From contig NZ_LT607413.1 in the NCBI RefSeq assembly GCF_900091495.1, forward strand, positions 4,231,001 to 4,295,000: a stretch of 64,000 nt of DNA. The letters are read 5' to 3'. The stretch comes from Micromonospora echinospora. GTDB lineage: Bacteria; Actinomycetota; Actinomycetes; Mycobacteriales; Micromonosporaceae. Shown here piece after piece: positions 39,901-46,798 of the stretch. The notes beneath the pieces are model-generated. The model was not told where the DNA came from, made no database searches, and was given only the letters and a program-made list of their open reading frames with translations. Positions within the stretch are counted from its first letter, which is position 1, and each line of letters opens with the position of its first letter. Both the position numbers and the translations under genes were made by a program.

Positions 39901-40264
39901 CCCGGAGAGCCACCCGGCCCGCTTCCTCCGGGACCGGCTGGACGCGCTCGGCGCGGTGCCGATCGCCCGGCTCGGCCGGGTCGAACCGGGTCGGCGGATC
40001 CGGGTCGGCGGCATCGTCACCCACCGGCAGCGCCCCGCCACGGCCGGCGGGGTGACCTTCCTCAACCTGGAGGACGAGACCGCCATGCTCAACGTCAGTT
40101 GCTCACCGGGGCTCTGGCAGCGCTACCGGCGGGTGGCGAAGACGAGCAACGCCCTGGTGGTCCGGGGCATCCTGCACCGGCACGAGGGGGTCACCAGCCT
40201 CACCGCCGACCGCCTCGACCCGATCGACGCCCCGGTCACGCCCGCCTCCCGCGACTTCCGCTGA
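36902..40264 (+). CDS. dnaE2: Error-prone DNA polymerase III alpha subunit, DnaE2/ImuC
   Basis: This is a 1,120-residue C-family polymerase for damage-induced mutagenesis. The N-terminal PHP domain starts at LHAHTNFSFLDGA with TDHDG. The catalytic Asp are in PPDIDVDIE, with GRGSAANSAVCYA before them. FASYGFPESHAMSFAYLVY is the fingers/helix-hairpin region, and an OB fold (RIRVGGIVTHRQRP) is near the end. GTG 36902 gives the usual MSFHNPKLPW start; a GTG at 36866 would add 12 residues. It acts with ImuA and ImuB under the LexA box upstream. Confidence 0.95.
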   Translation: MSFHNPKLPWSELERVLSGRSGGDGRPGERHLHVVDPLAVNGDGGDAPAWTRNRPHYEPPELTRPDGVVPYAELHAHTNFSFLDGASHPEELAEEAARLGLTALAVTDHDGFYGVVRFAEAARALALPTVVGAELSLDLPGPQNGEPDPLGRHLLLLAHGPEGYARLAATISRAQLRGGEKGRPVYGPLEEVAEGLRDHVLVLTGCRKGHVPAALLTAGVDAAARELDRLAALFGPDTVAVELTDHGHPVDADRNDALAELAAVAGLPTVATNNVHYATPGRRRLATALAAVRARRSLDEIDGWLPAAGTAHLRSGAEMAARFTAYPGAVARAAEFGRELAFDLQLVAPQLPAYPVPAGHTEMSWLRHLTEQGARERYGPRAAHPEAYAQLDHELNMIEKLGFPGYFLVVYDIVAFCREQDIYCQGRGSAANSAVCYALRITNVDAVRHRLLFERFLAPERDGPPDIDVDIESDRREEVIQHVYARYGREHTAQVANVISYRPRSAVRDVAKAFGFSPGQQDAWSKQIDRWGSVAAVDVEGIPEQVVAYANELQTFPRHLGIHSGGMVICDRPVIEVCPVEWGRMPGRSVLQWDKDDCAAVGLVKFDLLGLGMLSALHYGYDMIGMSLDLGDMSLDDPEVYDMLCRADSVGVFQVESRAQMATLPRLKPRCFYDLVVEVALIRPGPIQGGSVHPYIRRKNGQEPVTYPHPLMRNALEKTLGVPLFQEQLMQLAIDLAGFDAAGADQLRRAMGAKRSAERMARIAERLYAGMAERGITGELADDVYRKLSAFASYGFPESHAMSFAYLVYASSWLKRYHPAPFLAALLNAQPMGFYSPQTLVEDARRHGVEVRRPDVNASGAKATLESTPETRWGSGPGEPPHAWGLGGPAVRLGLSSVRTLGDGVAERIEAERAHGPYRDMPDLARRVGLTAAQLEALATADAFAGFGLTRREALWAAGAAAQERPDRLPGTVTGVTAPTLPGMDAVDRLVADVWATGLSPESHPARFLRDRLDALGAVPIARLGRVEPGRRIRVGGIVTHRQRPATAGGVTFLNLEDETAMLNVSCSPGLWQRYRRVAKTSNALVVRGILHRHEGVTSLTADRLDPIDAPVTPASRDFR

Positions 40265-40300
40265 CAACCTGGGCGAGCGGTCCGCTGTGGGCCACGGGAA

Positions 40301-40582
40301 TTACGCGCGGGAGACGGCGCTGGTTGTCCTCGGTCGGCTTCCGGCGCGGCGGCGGGGTGCTGGTGCGCTGGTCAGCTTCCGCAGCCCCACCGGCTGTACG
40401 AAGATCGACCGCCGGGCGACGGCATCACCCTTGGTGTCGAGCTGGTAGCCATCCAGCCACACCCATCCGTCGAACGTTGGCCAGTCGAGCACCCGGATGA
40501 GTCGGAGCACGATCGGCTTGTGGAACTGCACGCTGGCCGCCTGCGTGACGTGCAGCAGGTCCCCGGCGCGCAGAGCGGTCAC
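40301..40582 (-). CDS. Small conserved-type protein (tryptophan-rich beta barrel-like)
   Basis: This is a 93-residue protein: an LRAGDLLHV start, SVQFHKPIVLRLIRVLDW, FDGWVWLDGYQLD, ARRSIFVQ, then a basic Ser/Arg tail. The pattern suggests a small beta barrel. Similar short proteins occur beside HTH genes in Micromonosporaceae (recalled), with no known role. GTG 40582 overlaps the stop of the next upstream small gene. Confidence 0.6.
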   Translation of the reverse strand: MTALRAGDLLHVTQAASVQFHKPIVLRLIRVLDWPTFDGWVWLDGYQLDTKGDAVARRSIFVQPVGLRKLTSAPAPRRRAGSRPRTTSAVSRA

Positions 40583-40797
40583 GGAAGCCAACCGAGGAAC
40601 CGCCGGTGGAGCATCCCCGCCGGAGCCCAGGCCATGTCCTGACTCGCGGCGAGAAAGCACGAGCCCATATAGAGCGCGAGGGACACCGGAGCGCGGTCGA
40701 ATTCGGCCTGAAGTTCGCGGCGTCGGGTGCGACAGGGCCACGGGAGCGCACACCCGCCGCAGGTCCAGGTGGGCAGCACGGGGCCGTGGGTGGTCAC
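40579..40797 (-). CDS. Small CxxC protein of unknown function
   Basis: This is a 72-residue protein with CGGCALPWPC (a possible zinc or redox Cys triad) and a C-terminal helix region (LQAEFDRAPVSLALYMGSCF, then GMLHRRFLGWL). Similar Micromonospora proteins are sometimes labelled flavin reductase without support. It overlaps both neighbours by 4 nt (GTGA), so the three genes form one unit. Confidence 0.6.
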   Translation of the reverse strand: MTTHGPVLPTWTCGGCALPWPCRTRRRELQAEFDRAPVSLALYMGSCFLAASQDMAWAPAGMLHRRFLGWLP

Positions 40798-40979
40798 CGG
40801 GTCTCACCCGGCCAGTGCCCACGGTTGATCGGAACGCGGTGGCGGACCCGGCACGGCAGGTCGGCTCCGCACCGGCACATGCGCCGCCAGCGGGTCCACG
40901 ACCACACCGGCCGGTGCTTGCGAGCCAGGGTCATGGCGACGGCGGTCAAATACTCCCTGTATGAGACGGATCGCGGCAT
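40794..40979 (-). CDS. Small basic Trp/Cys protein of unknown function
   Basis: This is a 61-residue frame from ATG 40979 (ATG 40934 or a TTG at 41015 are alternatives). The core VWSWTRWRRMCRCGADLPCR with HRVPINRGHWPGE looks like a compact Cys-containing motif. The stop overlaps the next gene. It is divergent from an AlpA-like gene across an AT-rich promoter region. Confidence 0.55.
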   Translation of the reverse strand: MPRSVSYREYLTAVAMTLARKHRPVWSWTRWRRMCRCGADLPCRVRHRVPINRGHWPGETR

Positions 40980-41061
40980 ACATCCACGATCGGCCACCAC
41001 CATTGGTCTAGTCAAGTGGCAATTGTCAAAAGGATATACCCTGCGTGCCTACGTTCGGGAC
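40980..41061. promoter_or_regulatory. AT-rich divergent promoter region
   Basis: Base composition is markedly lower in GC than the surroundings. TTGGTCTAGTCAAG (41003-41016) is a TTG...CAA near-palindrome resembling GntR-family operators. On the minus strand TTGACA (41029-41024) is a -35 candidate. On the plus strand TACGTT (41050-41055) lies 6 nt before ATG 41062. Confidence 0.5.
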
Positions 41062-41277
41062 ATGGACCGTGGGCCCGGCCTCCTGATGGGGCCGTACGAG
41101 ATCGCTCAGCGCCTGGGTGTCTCGCGGCAGCGGTTCCAGCAGCTCGCCAGGTATCCCACCTTCCCGAAGCCTTACCAGGAGCTTCGTGGCATGAAGGTGT
41201 GGCTGGCCGAGGACATCGAGCAGTGGATCAGTAAGTACCGCCAACCCCGTCCGACCGAGGACGACACTCCGGGCTGA
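41062..41277 (+). CDS. AlpA/MerR-like helix-turn-helix DNA-binding protein
   Basis: This is a 71-residue protein: MGPYEIAQRLGVSRQRFQQL, then FPKPYQELRGMKVWLAEDIEQW is the excisionase/AlpA-type winged HTH layout. It has no other domain, so it is a small transcription factor rather than an enzyme. It is divergent from the three overlapping small genes and likely controls them or itself. A leaderless start is suggested by TACGTT 6 nt upstream. Confidence 0.75.
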   Translation: MDRGPGLLMGPYEIAQRLGVSRQRFQQLARYPTFPKPYQELRGMKVWLAEDIEQWISKYRQPRPTEDDTPG

Positions 41278-41297
41278 ACCCGGCTGGGCGGGTCGGC

Positions 41298-42035
41298 TCA
41301 GGCGGCGACGGCGGCGAGGGCCGCGCCCGCACTGCCGAGCAGTCCGACCAGGACGATCCGGCGGAACACCGCCGGGGCGATCCGGTCGAACACCAAGTTT
41401 CCCAGCCACCAGCCGAGCGGCACGGCGGGTAGCGCCGCCAGGCTCAGCCGCAGCACCTCGGCGTCGATCCGGCCGGCCAGGGCGAACCCGGCCAGCGCCA
41501 TCAGCCCGGCACTGGAGAAGACCGCCGCCAGGGTGGCCCGGAAGGTGCGCGGGTCGTAGCCGAGGGAGTGGAAGGCGGCGACCAGCGGCGGCCCGTTCGT
41601 GCCGGTGGCGGCGGTGAGCACCCCGACCAGGACGCCGACCGCGCCGATGCCGACCGCCCCGGTGCGCAGCCGTGCGCCCGACCAGACCAGCACGACGCAG
41701 CCGAGCACGACGACCGCGATCAGCGCGCTGAGCAGCCGCTCCGGGAGGGTCACCAGGACCAGCAGGCCGATCGGCACACCGACCAGGGCGGCAGCGGTCA
41801 GCACGCCGGTCATCCGCCAGCGCACATGCCGGTGGTCCCGGGTGGCGGCGACCACGGTCAGCCAGATGTTGGTCAGCGCGGTCACCACCACCGCGGTACG
41901 CGGGTCGATGACCGTGGCCAGCAGGGGCACGGCCACCAGGGCGAACCCGAAGCCGCTCACCGACTGGGCGAAGGCGCCGAGGAGCACGATGCCGAAGGCG
42001 ACGATCAGGAGAAGCACCCGCAGAGCGTGACGCAT
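41298..42035 (-). CDS. TauE/SafE-family permease
   Basis: This is a 245-residue protein with seven to eight hydrophobic helices. The first (LRVLLLIVAFGIVLLGAFAQ) leads into SVSGFGFALVAVPLLA, the typical N-terminal repeat, and GVLVGVLTAATGTNGPPLVA begins the second. The family exports sulfite or organosulfonates or related anions; the substrate is unknown here. ATG 42035 removes an unsupported N-terminal extension. Confidence 0.85.
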   Translation of the reverse strand: MRHALRVLLLIVAFGIVLLGAFAQSVSGFGFALVAVPLLATVIDPRTAVVVTALTNIWLTVVAATRDHRHVRWRMTGVLTAAALVGVPIGLLVLVTLPERLLSALIAVVVLGCVVLVWSGARLRTGAVGIGAVGVLVGVLTAATGTNGPPLVAAFHSLGYDPRTFRATLAAVFSSAGLMALAGFALAGRIDAEVLRLSLAALPAVPLGWWLGNLVFDRIAPAVFRRIVLVGLLGSAGAALAAVAA

Positions 42036-42188
42036 CGAGATACGGCGAGCAACGGGCGCGGCTCGAGGGCAGCTCAGCGGCGAAGAACACACCTGGTGGA
42101 CGTTTCGGGGCCTACCCGGTGGAGAACATCCCCAGCGTTCTTTGTGATCATGCTGGATCAGCAACCTTCGTCTACCACAGGGGGATCA

Positions 42189-42368
42189 ATGATGATTCGC
42201 CAGTCGGCACAGGCCGTGGCGAACGCCCGCCGGACCCGCCTCGGCGCGGGCTGGGTGCCCAGCCACCACGCCGAACCGCGCGAGTACCCGGTCACCGCCG
42301 GCCCGGTCGCCAACGACCGGCGGGCGCAGGTCGTCGACGACGAGATCGGGGCGACGGAGTCCTGCTGA
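42189..42368 (+). CDS. Small protein of unknown function
   Basis: This is a 59-residue frame with GGGGAT just before the ATG, ending 21 bp before a terminator-like hairpin. The protein is Arg/Ala-rich at the start and acidic at the end (VVDDEIGATESC). Stand-alone position, start signal and following hairpin support a real gene, but I recognise no family. Confidence 0.45.
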   Translation: MMIRQSAQAVANARRTRLGAGWVPSHHAEPREYPVTAGPVANDRRAQVVDDEIGATESC

Positions 42369-42389
42369 CCCACCCGCCCGGGTGGTAGG

Positions 42390-42431
42390 AGGGGTCCCCT
42401 GTTCACGTTTTCTGTCGAACAGGGGACCCCT
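42390..42431. repeat. GGGGTCCCC intergenic hairpin, copy 2
   Basis: There are 15-bp perfect arms (42390-42404 and 42417-42431) around a 12-nt loop. The core AGGGGTCCCCTGTT and its complement match the element at 14412-14469. Confidence 0.8.
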
Positions 42432-42450
42432 GCACACAGTCAGCGGCGGT

Positions 42451-42500
42451 GGACGGCGGCTCTGCACACAGCAGCGGTGGCGGACGGCGGCTCTGCACAC
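42451..42500 (+). repeat. Direct repeat before the methyltransferase gene
   Basis: GGACGGCGGCTCTGCACAC occurs at 42451-42469 and 42482-42500 (period 31). It starts 20 bp after the GGGGTCCCC hairpin, whose tail also ends in TGCACACAG, so the units may derive from the hairpin flank. Confidence 0.75.
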
Positions 42501-42559
42501 GCCCGACGCGGCGGTAAAGAGCGGCGGAGGGGGTTCCTGCGTACACCGTCCGGCGGCAC

Positions 42560-42565
42560 TAGGCT
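42560..42565 (+). promoter_or_regulatory. TANNNT -10 element of the methyltransferase gene
   Basis: TAGGCT ends 7 nt before GTG 42573 with no ribosome-binding site, so a leaderless start is likely. Confidence 0.5.
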
Positions 42566-42572
42566 CGACCGG

Positions 42573-43355
42573 GTGGAGCAGACACGAGGCCGGTTCACCG
42601 GGCCGCCGCTGACCCCCCGTACCGCCGTCATCTGGTCGGTGCTCCGAGCCGAACTGGATCGTCGCGGCGACGAGGAGTTGACCGTGCTCGACGTCGGCGG
42701 CGGCACCGGCGGGTTCGCCGTGCCGCTGGCCCACGCCGGGCACCGGGTGACCGTGGTCGACGCCAGCCCGGACGCGCTCGCCGCGCTGACCCGGCGGGCC
42801 GCCGACGCCGGGGTCGGCGACCGGGTGCACGCGGTGCAGGGCGACGGCGACGCGCTCGCCGGCCTGGTCGAGCCGGCCAGCGTCGACCTGGTGCTCTGCC
42901 ACGCCGTCCTGGAGGTGGTGGACGACCCGGCACCGGTGGTGGCGTCGCTGGCCACCGCGCTGCGTCCGGGCGGCGCGGCGAGCGTGCTGGTCGCCGGGCG
43001 GGCCGCCGCGGTGCTCGGCCGGGCGATGAACGGCCACCTGACGGCCGCGGCGACCCTCGCCGCCGATCCCTGCGGCAGCACCGGCTCCCGGGACACCCTG
43101 CGCCGACGCTACGACGCCGACACCGCCGCCGCGCTGCTGCGCGCCGCCGGGCTCGCCGTCGAGGAGATCCACGGGGTACGCGTCCTCGCCGACCTGCTTC
43201 CGGCGGCGGTCGCGGACGGTCAGCCGGCCGCCCTGCTGGAGCTGGAACGGGCCCTGGCGGCGCAGCCGCCCTACCGTGACCTCGCCGCCCAGCTGCACCT
43301 CTTCGCCCGTCGGCCGGCGGGCCCGTCCGACCGGTCCGTCCGGCCCCCGGCATGA
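42573..43355 (+). CDS. Class I SAM-dependent methyltransferase
   Basis: This is a 260-residue Rossmann-fold enzyme. Motif I is VLDVGGGTGGFAVPLA, then VTVVDASPDAL (acidic loop), QGDGDAL, and motif IV DLVLCHAVLEVVDDP. Similar SmtA-like proteins sit upstream of phosphatase and dinB genes in actinomycetes. The substrate is unknown. The stop overlaps the next ATG (ATGA). Confidence 0.87.
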   Translation: MEQTRGRFTGPPLTPRTAVIWSVLRAELDRRGDEELTVLDVGGGTGGFAVPLAHAGHRVTVVDASPDALAALTRRAADAGVGDRVHAVQGDGDALAGLVEPASVDLVLCHAVLEVVDDPAPVVASLATALRPGGAASVLVAGRAAAVLGRAMNGHLTAAATLAADPCGSTGSRDTLRRRYDADTAAALLRAAGLAVEEIHGVRVLADLLPAAVADGQPAALLELERALAAQPPYRDLAAQLHLFARRPAGPSDRSVRPPA

Positions 43356-44527
43356 CCGGAGCGTCGAGTCCGGACGTCACCGGACCGCTGGACCCGGTCG
43401 CCCCCCGGTACGGTTCGGGCAGCCTCGCCGACGTGTTGCCCAGCGCGTTGGCCGTGCTCGGCGTGCCCGGCAGCCCCGACCCGCTGGGCCTCACCGCCGA
43501 CCTCGACGGGATCCGCCGGGTGGCCGTGCTGCTCGTCGACGGTCTCGGCTGGTATCAGATCCCCACCGCGCGCCCGTACGCCCCGACCCTGTTCGGGCTC
43601 CACGCCCTGCTCGGCCGGCGGCTCACCGCCGGCTTCCCGTCGACCACCCCGGTCAGCCTGGTGAGTCTGGGCACCGGGGCGGCTCCCGGCGCGCACGGGG
43701 TGCTCGGCTTCCGGGTCCGGCTGCCGGAGACCGACCGGCTGCTCAGCCACATCGAGTGGGGCCGGGAGCCGGAGCCGCGGCACTGGCAGCCCGTCCCCAC
43801 CCAGCTCGAACGGGCCCGCGCGGCCGGGGTGTCGGTGACCGTCGTCAGCCGTCCCGAGTACGACGGCAGCGGCCTGACCGTGGCCGCGAACCGGGGCGGC
43901 GACTACCGGGGCGCGGCCGGGGCAGATGCGGTCGCCACCGAGATGCTGGCCGCGCTCACCGCCGGGGACGGGCCCACCCTGGTCTCCGGCTACCACCCCG
44001 ACCTGGACCGGCAGGGCCACCTGCACGGGGTGGACTCGCCGCCCTGGCGGATCGCCGCCGCCGAGGTCGACCGGCTGCTGGCCCGCCTGGTCGACGGTCT
44101 GCCCGGTGACGCCGCCCTGCTGGTCACCGCCGACCACGGGCAGTTGAACGTCCCCGAGGACCGCCGCGTCGACCTGGACGCCGATCCCCGGCTGCTGGCC
44201 GGGGTGCGGGTGGTGGCCGGCGAGCCGAGGGTCCGCTACCTGCACGTGGCGCCCGGCGCGGTCCCCGACGTGGTGGACACCTGGTCGGCGGTGCTCGGCG
44301 ACGCCGCCCGGGTGCTGACCCGCGACGAGGCGGTGGCGACCGGCTGGTTCGGGCCGGTGCCGGAGTCCCACCTCCAGCGGATCGGTGACGTGGTGGTGGT
44401 CTGCCGGGACACCTGGGTGGTCGTGGCCACCCGCTCGGAGCACCCGATGGAGTCGCGGCTGGTCGGCTACCACGGCGCGGACACCGCCACCGAGATGACC
44501 ATCCCCCTGCTGGTGGTCCGCGGCTGA
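43352..44527 (+). CDS. Alkaline-phosphatase-superfamily nucleotide pyrophosphatase/phosphodiesterase
   Basis: This is a 391-residue protein. VAVLLVDGLGW gives the first metal Asp, FPSTTPVSLVSLGTG the nucleophilic Thr loop, and GYHPDLDRQGHLHG and VTADHGQLNVP the remaining Asp/His ligands. No signal peptide is visible, so it is probably cytoplasmic. It should hydrolyse phosphodiester or pyrophosphate bonds; the natural substrate is unknown. It is coupled to the methyltransferase gene. Confidence 0.85.
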   Translation: MTGASSPDVTGPLDPVAPRYGSGSLADVLPSALAVLGVPGSPDPLGLTADLDGIRRVAVLLVDGLGWYQIPTARPYAPTLFGLHALLGRRLTAGFPSTTPVSLVSLGTGAAPGAHGVLGFRVRLPETDRLLSHIEWGREPEPRHWQPVPTQLERARAAGVSVTVVSRPEYDGSGLTVAANRGGDYRGAAGADAVATEMLAALTAGDGPTLVSGYHPDLDRQGHLHGVDSPPWRIAAAEVDRLLARLVDGLPGDAALLVTADHGQLNVPEDRRVDLDADPRLLAGVRVVAGEPRVRYLHVAPGAVPDVVDTWSAVLGDAARVLTRDEAVATGWFGPVPESHLQRIGDVVVVCRDTWVVVATRSEHPMESRLVGYHGADTATEMTIPLLVVRG

Positions 44528-44545
44528 GGCGTCGTACCCGCCGGT

Positions 44546-44551
44546 TAGCCT
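44546..44551 (+). promoter_or_regulatory. TANNNT -10 element of dinB
   Basis: TAGCCT ends 6 nt before the dinB ATG. No LexA box is visible here, unlike the imu operon. Confidence 0.5.
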
Positions 44552-44557
44552 GCGGGG

Positions 44558-45817
44558 ATGGGGCGTAGCCAGTCGTTGCCGCGCGGCGGTGATCCGCGTT
44601 TCGGCCCGGACGCCGACGACGCCGGCTGCCCGATCCTGCACGTCGACATGGACGCCTTCTTCGCCTCGGTGGAGGTCCGTCGCCGTCCCGAGCTGCGCGG
44701 TCGGCCGGTGGTGGTCGGTGGCATCGGCCCGCGCGGGGTGGTCAGCTCCGCCAGCTACCCCGCCCGGCGGTACGGCGTCCGCAGCGCCATGCCCACCGCG
44801 CGGGCCCGGTCGCTCTGCCCGAACGCGGTCTTCCTCCCGCCGGACTTCCCGGCCTACTCGGCGGCCTCCCGGGCGGTGATGCAGGTCTTCCGGGACGTCA
44901 CCCCGCTGGTCGAGCCGCTCTCCCTGGACGAGGCGTTCCTCGACGTGGCCGGCGCGCGACGCCTCTTCGGCCGTCCCGCCGAGATCGCCCGGCTGATCCG
45001 CGCCCGGGTGGAACAGGAGCAGGGGCTCACCTGCTCGGTCGGGGTGGCGTCGACGAAGTTCGTGGCCAAGCTGGGTTCCACCCGGGCCAAACCGGACGGG
45101 ATGCTCGTCGTCCCGGCCGCCCGGGTGCTGGAGTTCCTCCACCCGCTGCCGGTGGACGCGCTGTGGGGCGTCGGCGAGCGTTCCGCCGCGACCCTGCGCC
45201 GGCTCGGCCTGGCCACGATCGGCGACCTCGCCGAGGCGCCGGCGGGCATGCTGCGCCGGGCGGTGGGGGAGGCCGCCGCGGCGCACCTGCGCGAGCTGGC
45301 GCACGGGCGGGACCCGCGCCGGGTCAGCCCCGAGCAGGTGGAGAAGTCGATCGGCGCGGAGACCACCTTCGACACCGACGTCGACGATCCCCGGCAGATC
45401 CGCCGGGCCCTGCTCGCCCTCGCCGAGAAGGCGGGCGTCCGGCTGCGCCGGGCCGGTCAGGTGGGGCGGACGGTGTCCCTCAAGGTCCGGCTGGCCGATT
45501 TCTCCCTGGTGAGCCGGTCCCGCACCCTGGGTGCGCCGACGGACGTCACCCGGGAGATCTTCGACACGGTCTGGGCGTTGTACGCCGCTTTCGACCCGGG
45601 GCAGCTCGTCCGGTTGGTGGGCGTACGGATCGAGGGGCTCAGTGCCGCCGAGGCCACCCCGCAACAACTCGCGTTGGGTGCTCCCGAACACGGATGGCGT
45701 GAGGCGGAAGCGGCGGCGGACGCCGCGGCTGCCCGTTTCGGGCGGTCCGTCATAGGTCCGGCCAGTCTTCTGGAGACCCGTGATCGGCGTCGGCGGGAAA
45801 ATCCGCCCCACCCATAG
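44558..45817 (+). CDS. dinB: DNA polymerase IV (Y-family, catalytic)
   Basis: This is a 419-residue translesion polymerase. HVDMDAFFASVE and SLDEAFLD carry the catalytic Asp/Glu, in contrast to ImuB in the same window. GVASTKFVAKLGS and the helix-hairpin-helix LWGVGERSAATLRRLGLATI are present, with a little-finger domain to about 380. A clamp-binding peptide near the C-terminus is not obvious. The start is probably leaderless. Confidence 0.95.
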   Translation: MGRSQSLPRGGDPRFGPDADDAGCPILHVDMDAFFASVEVRRRPELRGRPVVVGGIGPRGVVSSASYPARRYGVRSAMPTARARSLCPNAVFLPPDFPAYSAASRAVMQVFRDVTPLVEPLSLDEAFLDVAGARRLFGRPAEIARLIRARVEQEQGLTCSVGVASTKFVAKLGSTRAKPDGMLVVPAARVLEFLHPLPVDALWGVGERSAATLRRLGLATIGDLAEAPAGMLRRAVGEAAAAHLRELAHGRDPRRVSPEQVEKSIGAETTFDTDVDDPRQIRRALLALAEKAGVRLRRAGQVGRTVSLKVRLADFSLVSRSRTLGAPTDVTREIFDTVWALYAAFDPGQLVRLVGVRIEGLSAAEATPQQLALGAPEHGWREAEAAADAAAARFGRSVIGPASLLETRDRRRRENPPHP

Positions 45818-45932
45818 GTCGTCCCGCTTTCCGACGCGCGAGGGCCCTCGTAGACTTGCGGGTAAGCAGCCGGTTGGCTGCCACGGTCTGTCGGTCCGAA
45901 CGGGCCGACCAACGTGACCGGGGAGGAGTGCC

Positions 45933-46331
45933 GTGCCGCTCTCGGAGCACGAGCAGCGGCTGTTCGAGCAGATCGAGCGGTCGCTTGCCGAGGACCCCAA
46001 ATTCGCCTCGGCCGTGCGCGCCAGCGACCCGCGTTTCCACACGCGGCGTCGTCTGCTCGTCGCTGCCGGCGTGATCATCGCTGGCCTGGCCCTCGTGGTC
46101 TACGGCGCGGTGATCAAGACCCCGCCGCTCGCGGTGGCGGGTTTCGTCGTGATGCTGGCGTCAGCGGCGTTCGCGGTGCAGTCGCACCGCCGGGCACAGT
46201 CGCCCGACCTGCACGTGGTCGGCGGCACCACCAGTCGGCGGCGTCCCCGGGCGGCGCGCGCCGGCCGCCGGTCGTCGCTCCTCGACCGGCTGGAGGACCG
46301 GTGGCGGCAGCGCCCGGAGGGGCACCGCTGA
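45933..46331 (+). CDS. DUF3040 small membrane protein
   Basis: This is a 132-residue protein. The N-terminal LSEHEQRLFEQIERSLAEDP is the DUF3040 signature, followed by two transmembrane helices (LLVAAGVIIAGLALVVYGAV and AVAGFVVMLASAAFAV) and a basic C-terminus. This is a common actinobacterial protein near cell-division genes or dinB; the function is unknown. GGGAGGAG precedes the GTG; a TAGACT at 45851 may be its -10. Confidence 0.92.
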   Translation: MPLSEHEQRLFEQIERSLAEDPKFASAVRASDPRFHTRRRLLVAAGVIIAGLALVVYGAVIKTPPLAVAGFVVMLASAAFAVQSHRRAQSPDLHVVGGTTSRRRPRAARAGRRSSLLDRLEDRWRQRPEGHR

Positions 46332-46614
46332 CCATCGGCTGACGGGGGTGGGGCCAGCGCCGTCCCGCCCTGCGTCGCATCACCGTGCCCAGAGTCCGGC
46401 GGCGTCCTGCCGGGGCCCCTGGGCTCTTCGTTGATGGCCGCGCCCCCTGTTGCGGCCCTGCCTCCTGCGCCCTGCGGCCCTGCCCTGCCCTGCTTCCGCA
46501 CCTCGCGGATCTACCTTCCGCACCTGGCGGCCCTCTTGACCGCCGTCCCTGAACCGCCCTCGTCGCCCGCCACCCCGCCCACTACCCGCAGCGCCGGCCA
46601 CCTGAGCCGTCACC

Positions 46615-46684
46615 GCGACATGCGGGATGTCGGGGTGTCCGGGCGTGCGGAGAGGGCGACATGCGGGAAGTCGGGGTGTCCGGG
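46615..46684 (+). repeat. Two 29-bp direct repeats in an intergenic gap
   Basis: Copies at 46615-46643 and 46656-46684 (period 41) differ by one base; the core is TCGGGGTGTCCGGG. They lie in the 467-bp gap 46332-46798 between convergent genes. Low-complexity CCTGCC-type sequence at 46430-46500 is the only other feature there besides a terminator. Confidence 0.75.
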
Positions 46685-46745
46685 GACGAGGGACGACAGA
46701 GACGACGGGGGCGACGGGGAGAGGGCGACGCGGGGCGGATCGGGA

Positions 46746-46781
46746 ACGCCCGGTCGGCCCGTGAGCGGGCCGACCGGGCGT
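46746..46781. terminator. Hairpin terminator of the transglutaminase operon
   Basis: There are 16-bp perfect arms (46746-46761 and 46766-46781) with a TGAG loop, 18 bp beyond the stop of the minus-strand tgpA-like gene. Confidence 0.75.
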
Positions 46782-46798
46782 CGGTTGCGGTAGCCGGG

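Noticed and set aside
46431..46793. Plus-strand 120-codon frame in the 46.4-46.8 kb gap
   Set aside because: Runs through the direct repeats and terminator with low-complexity translation and no ribosome-binding site.
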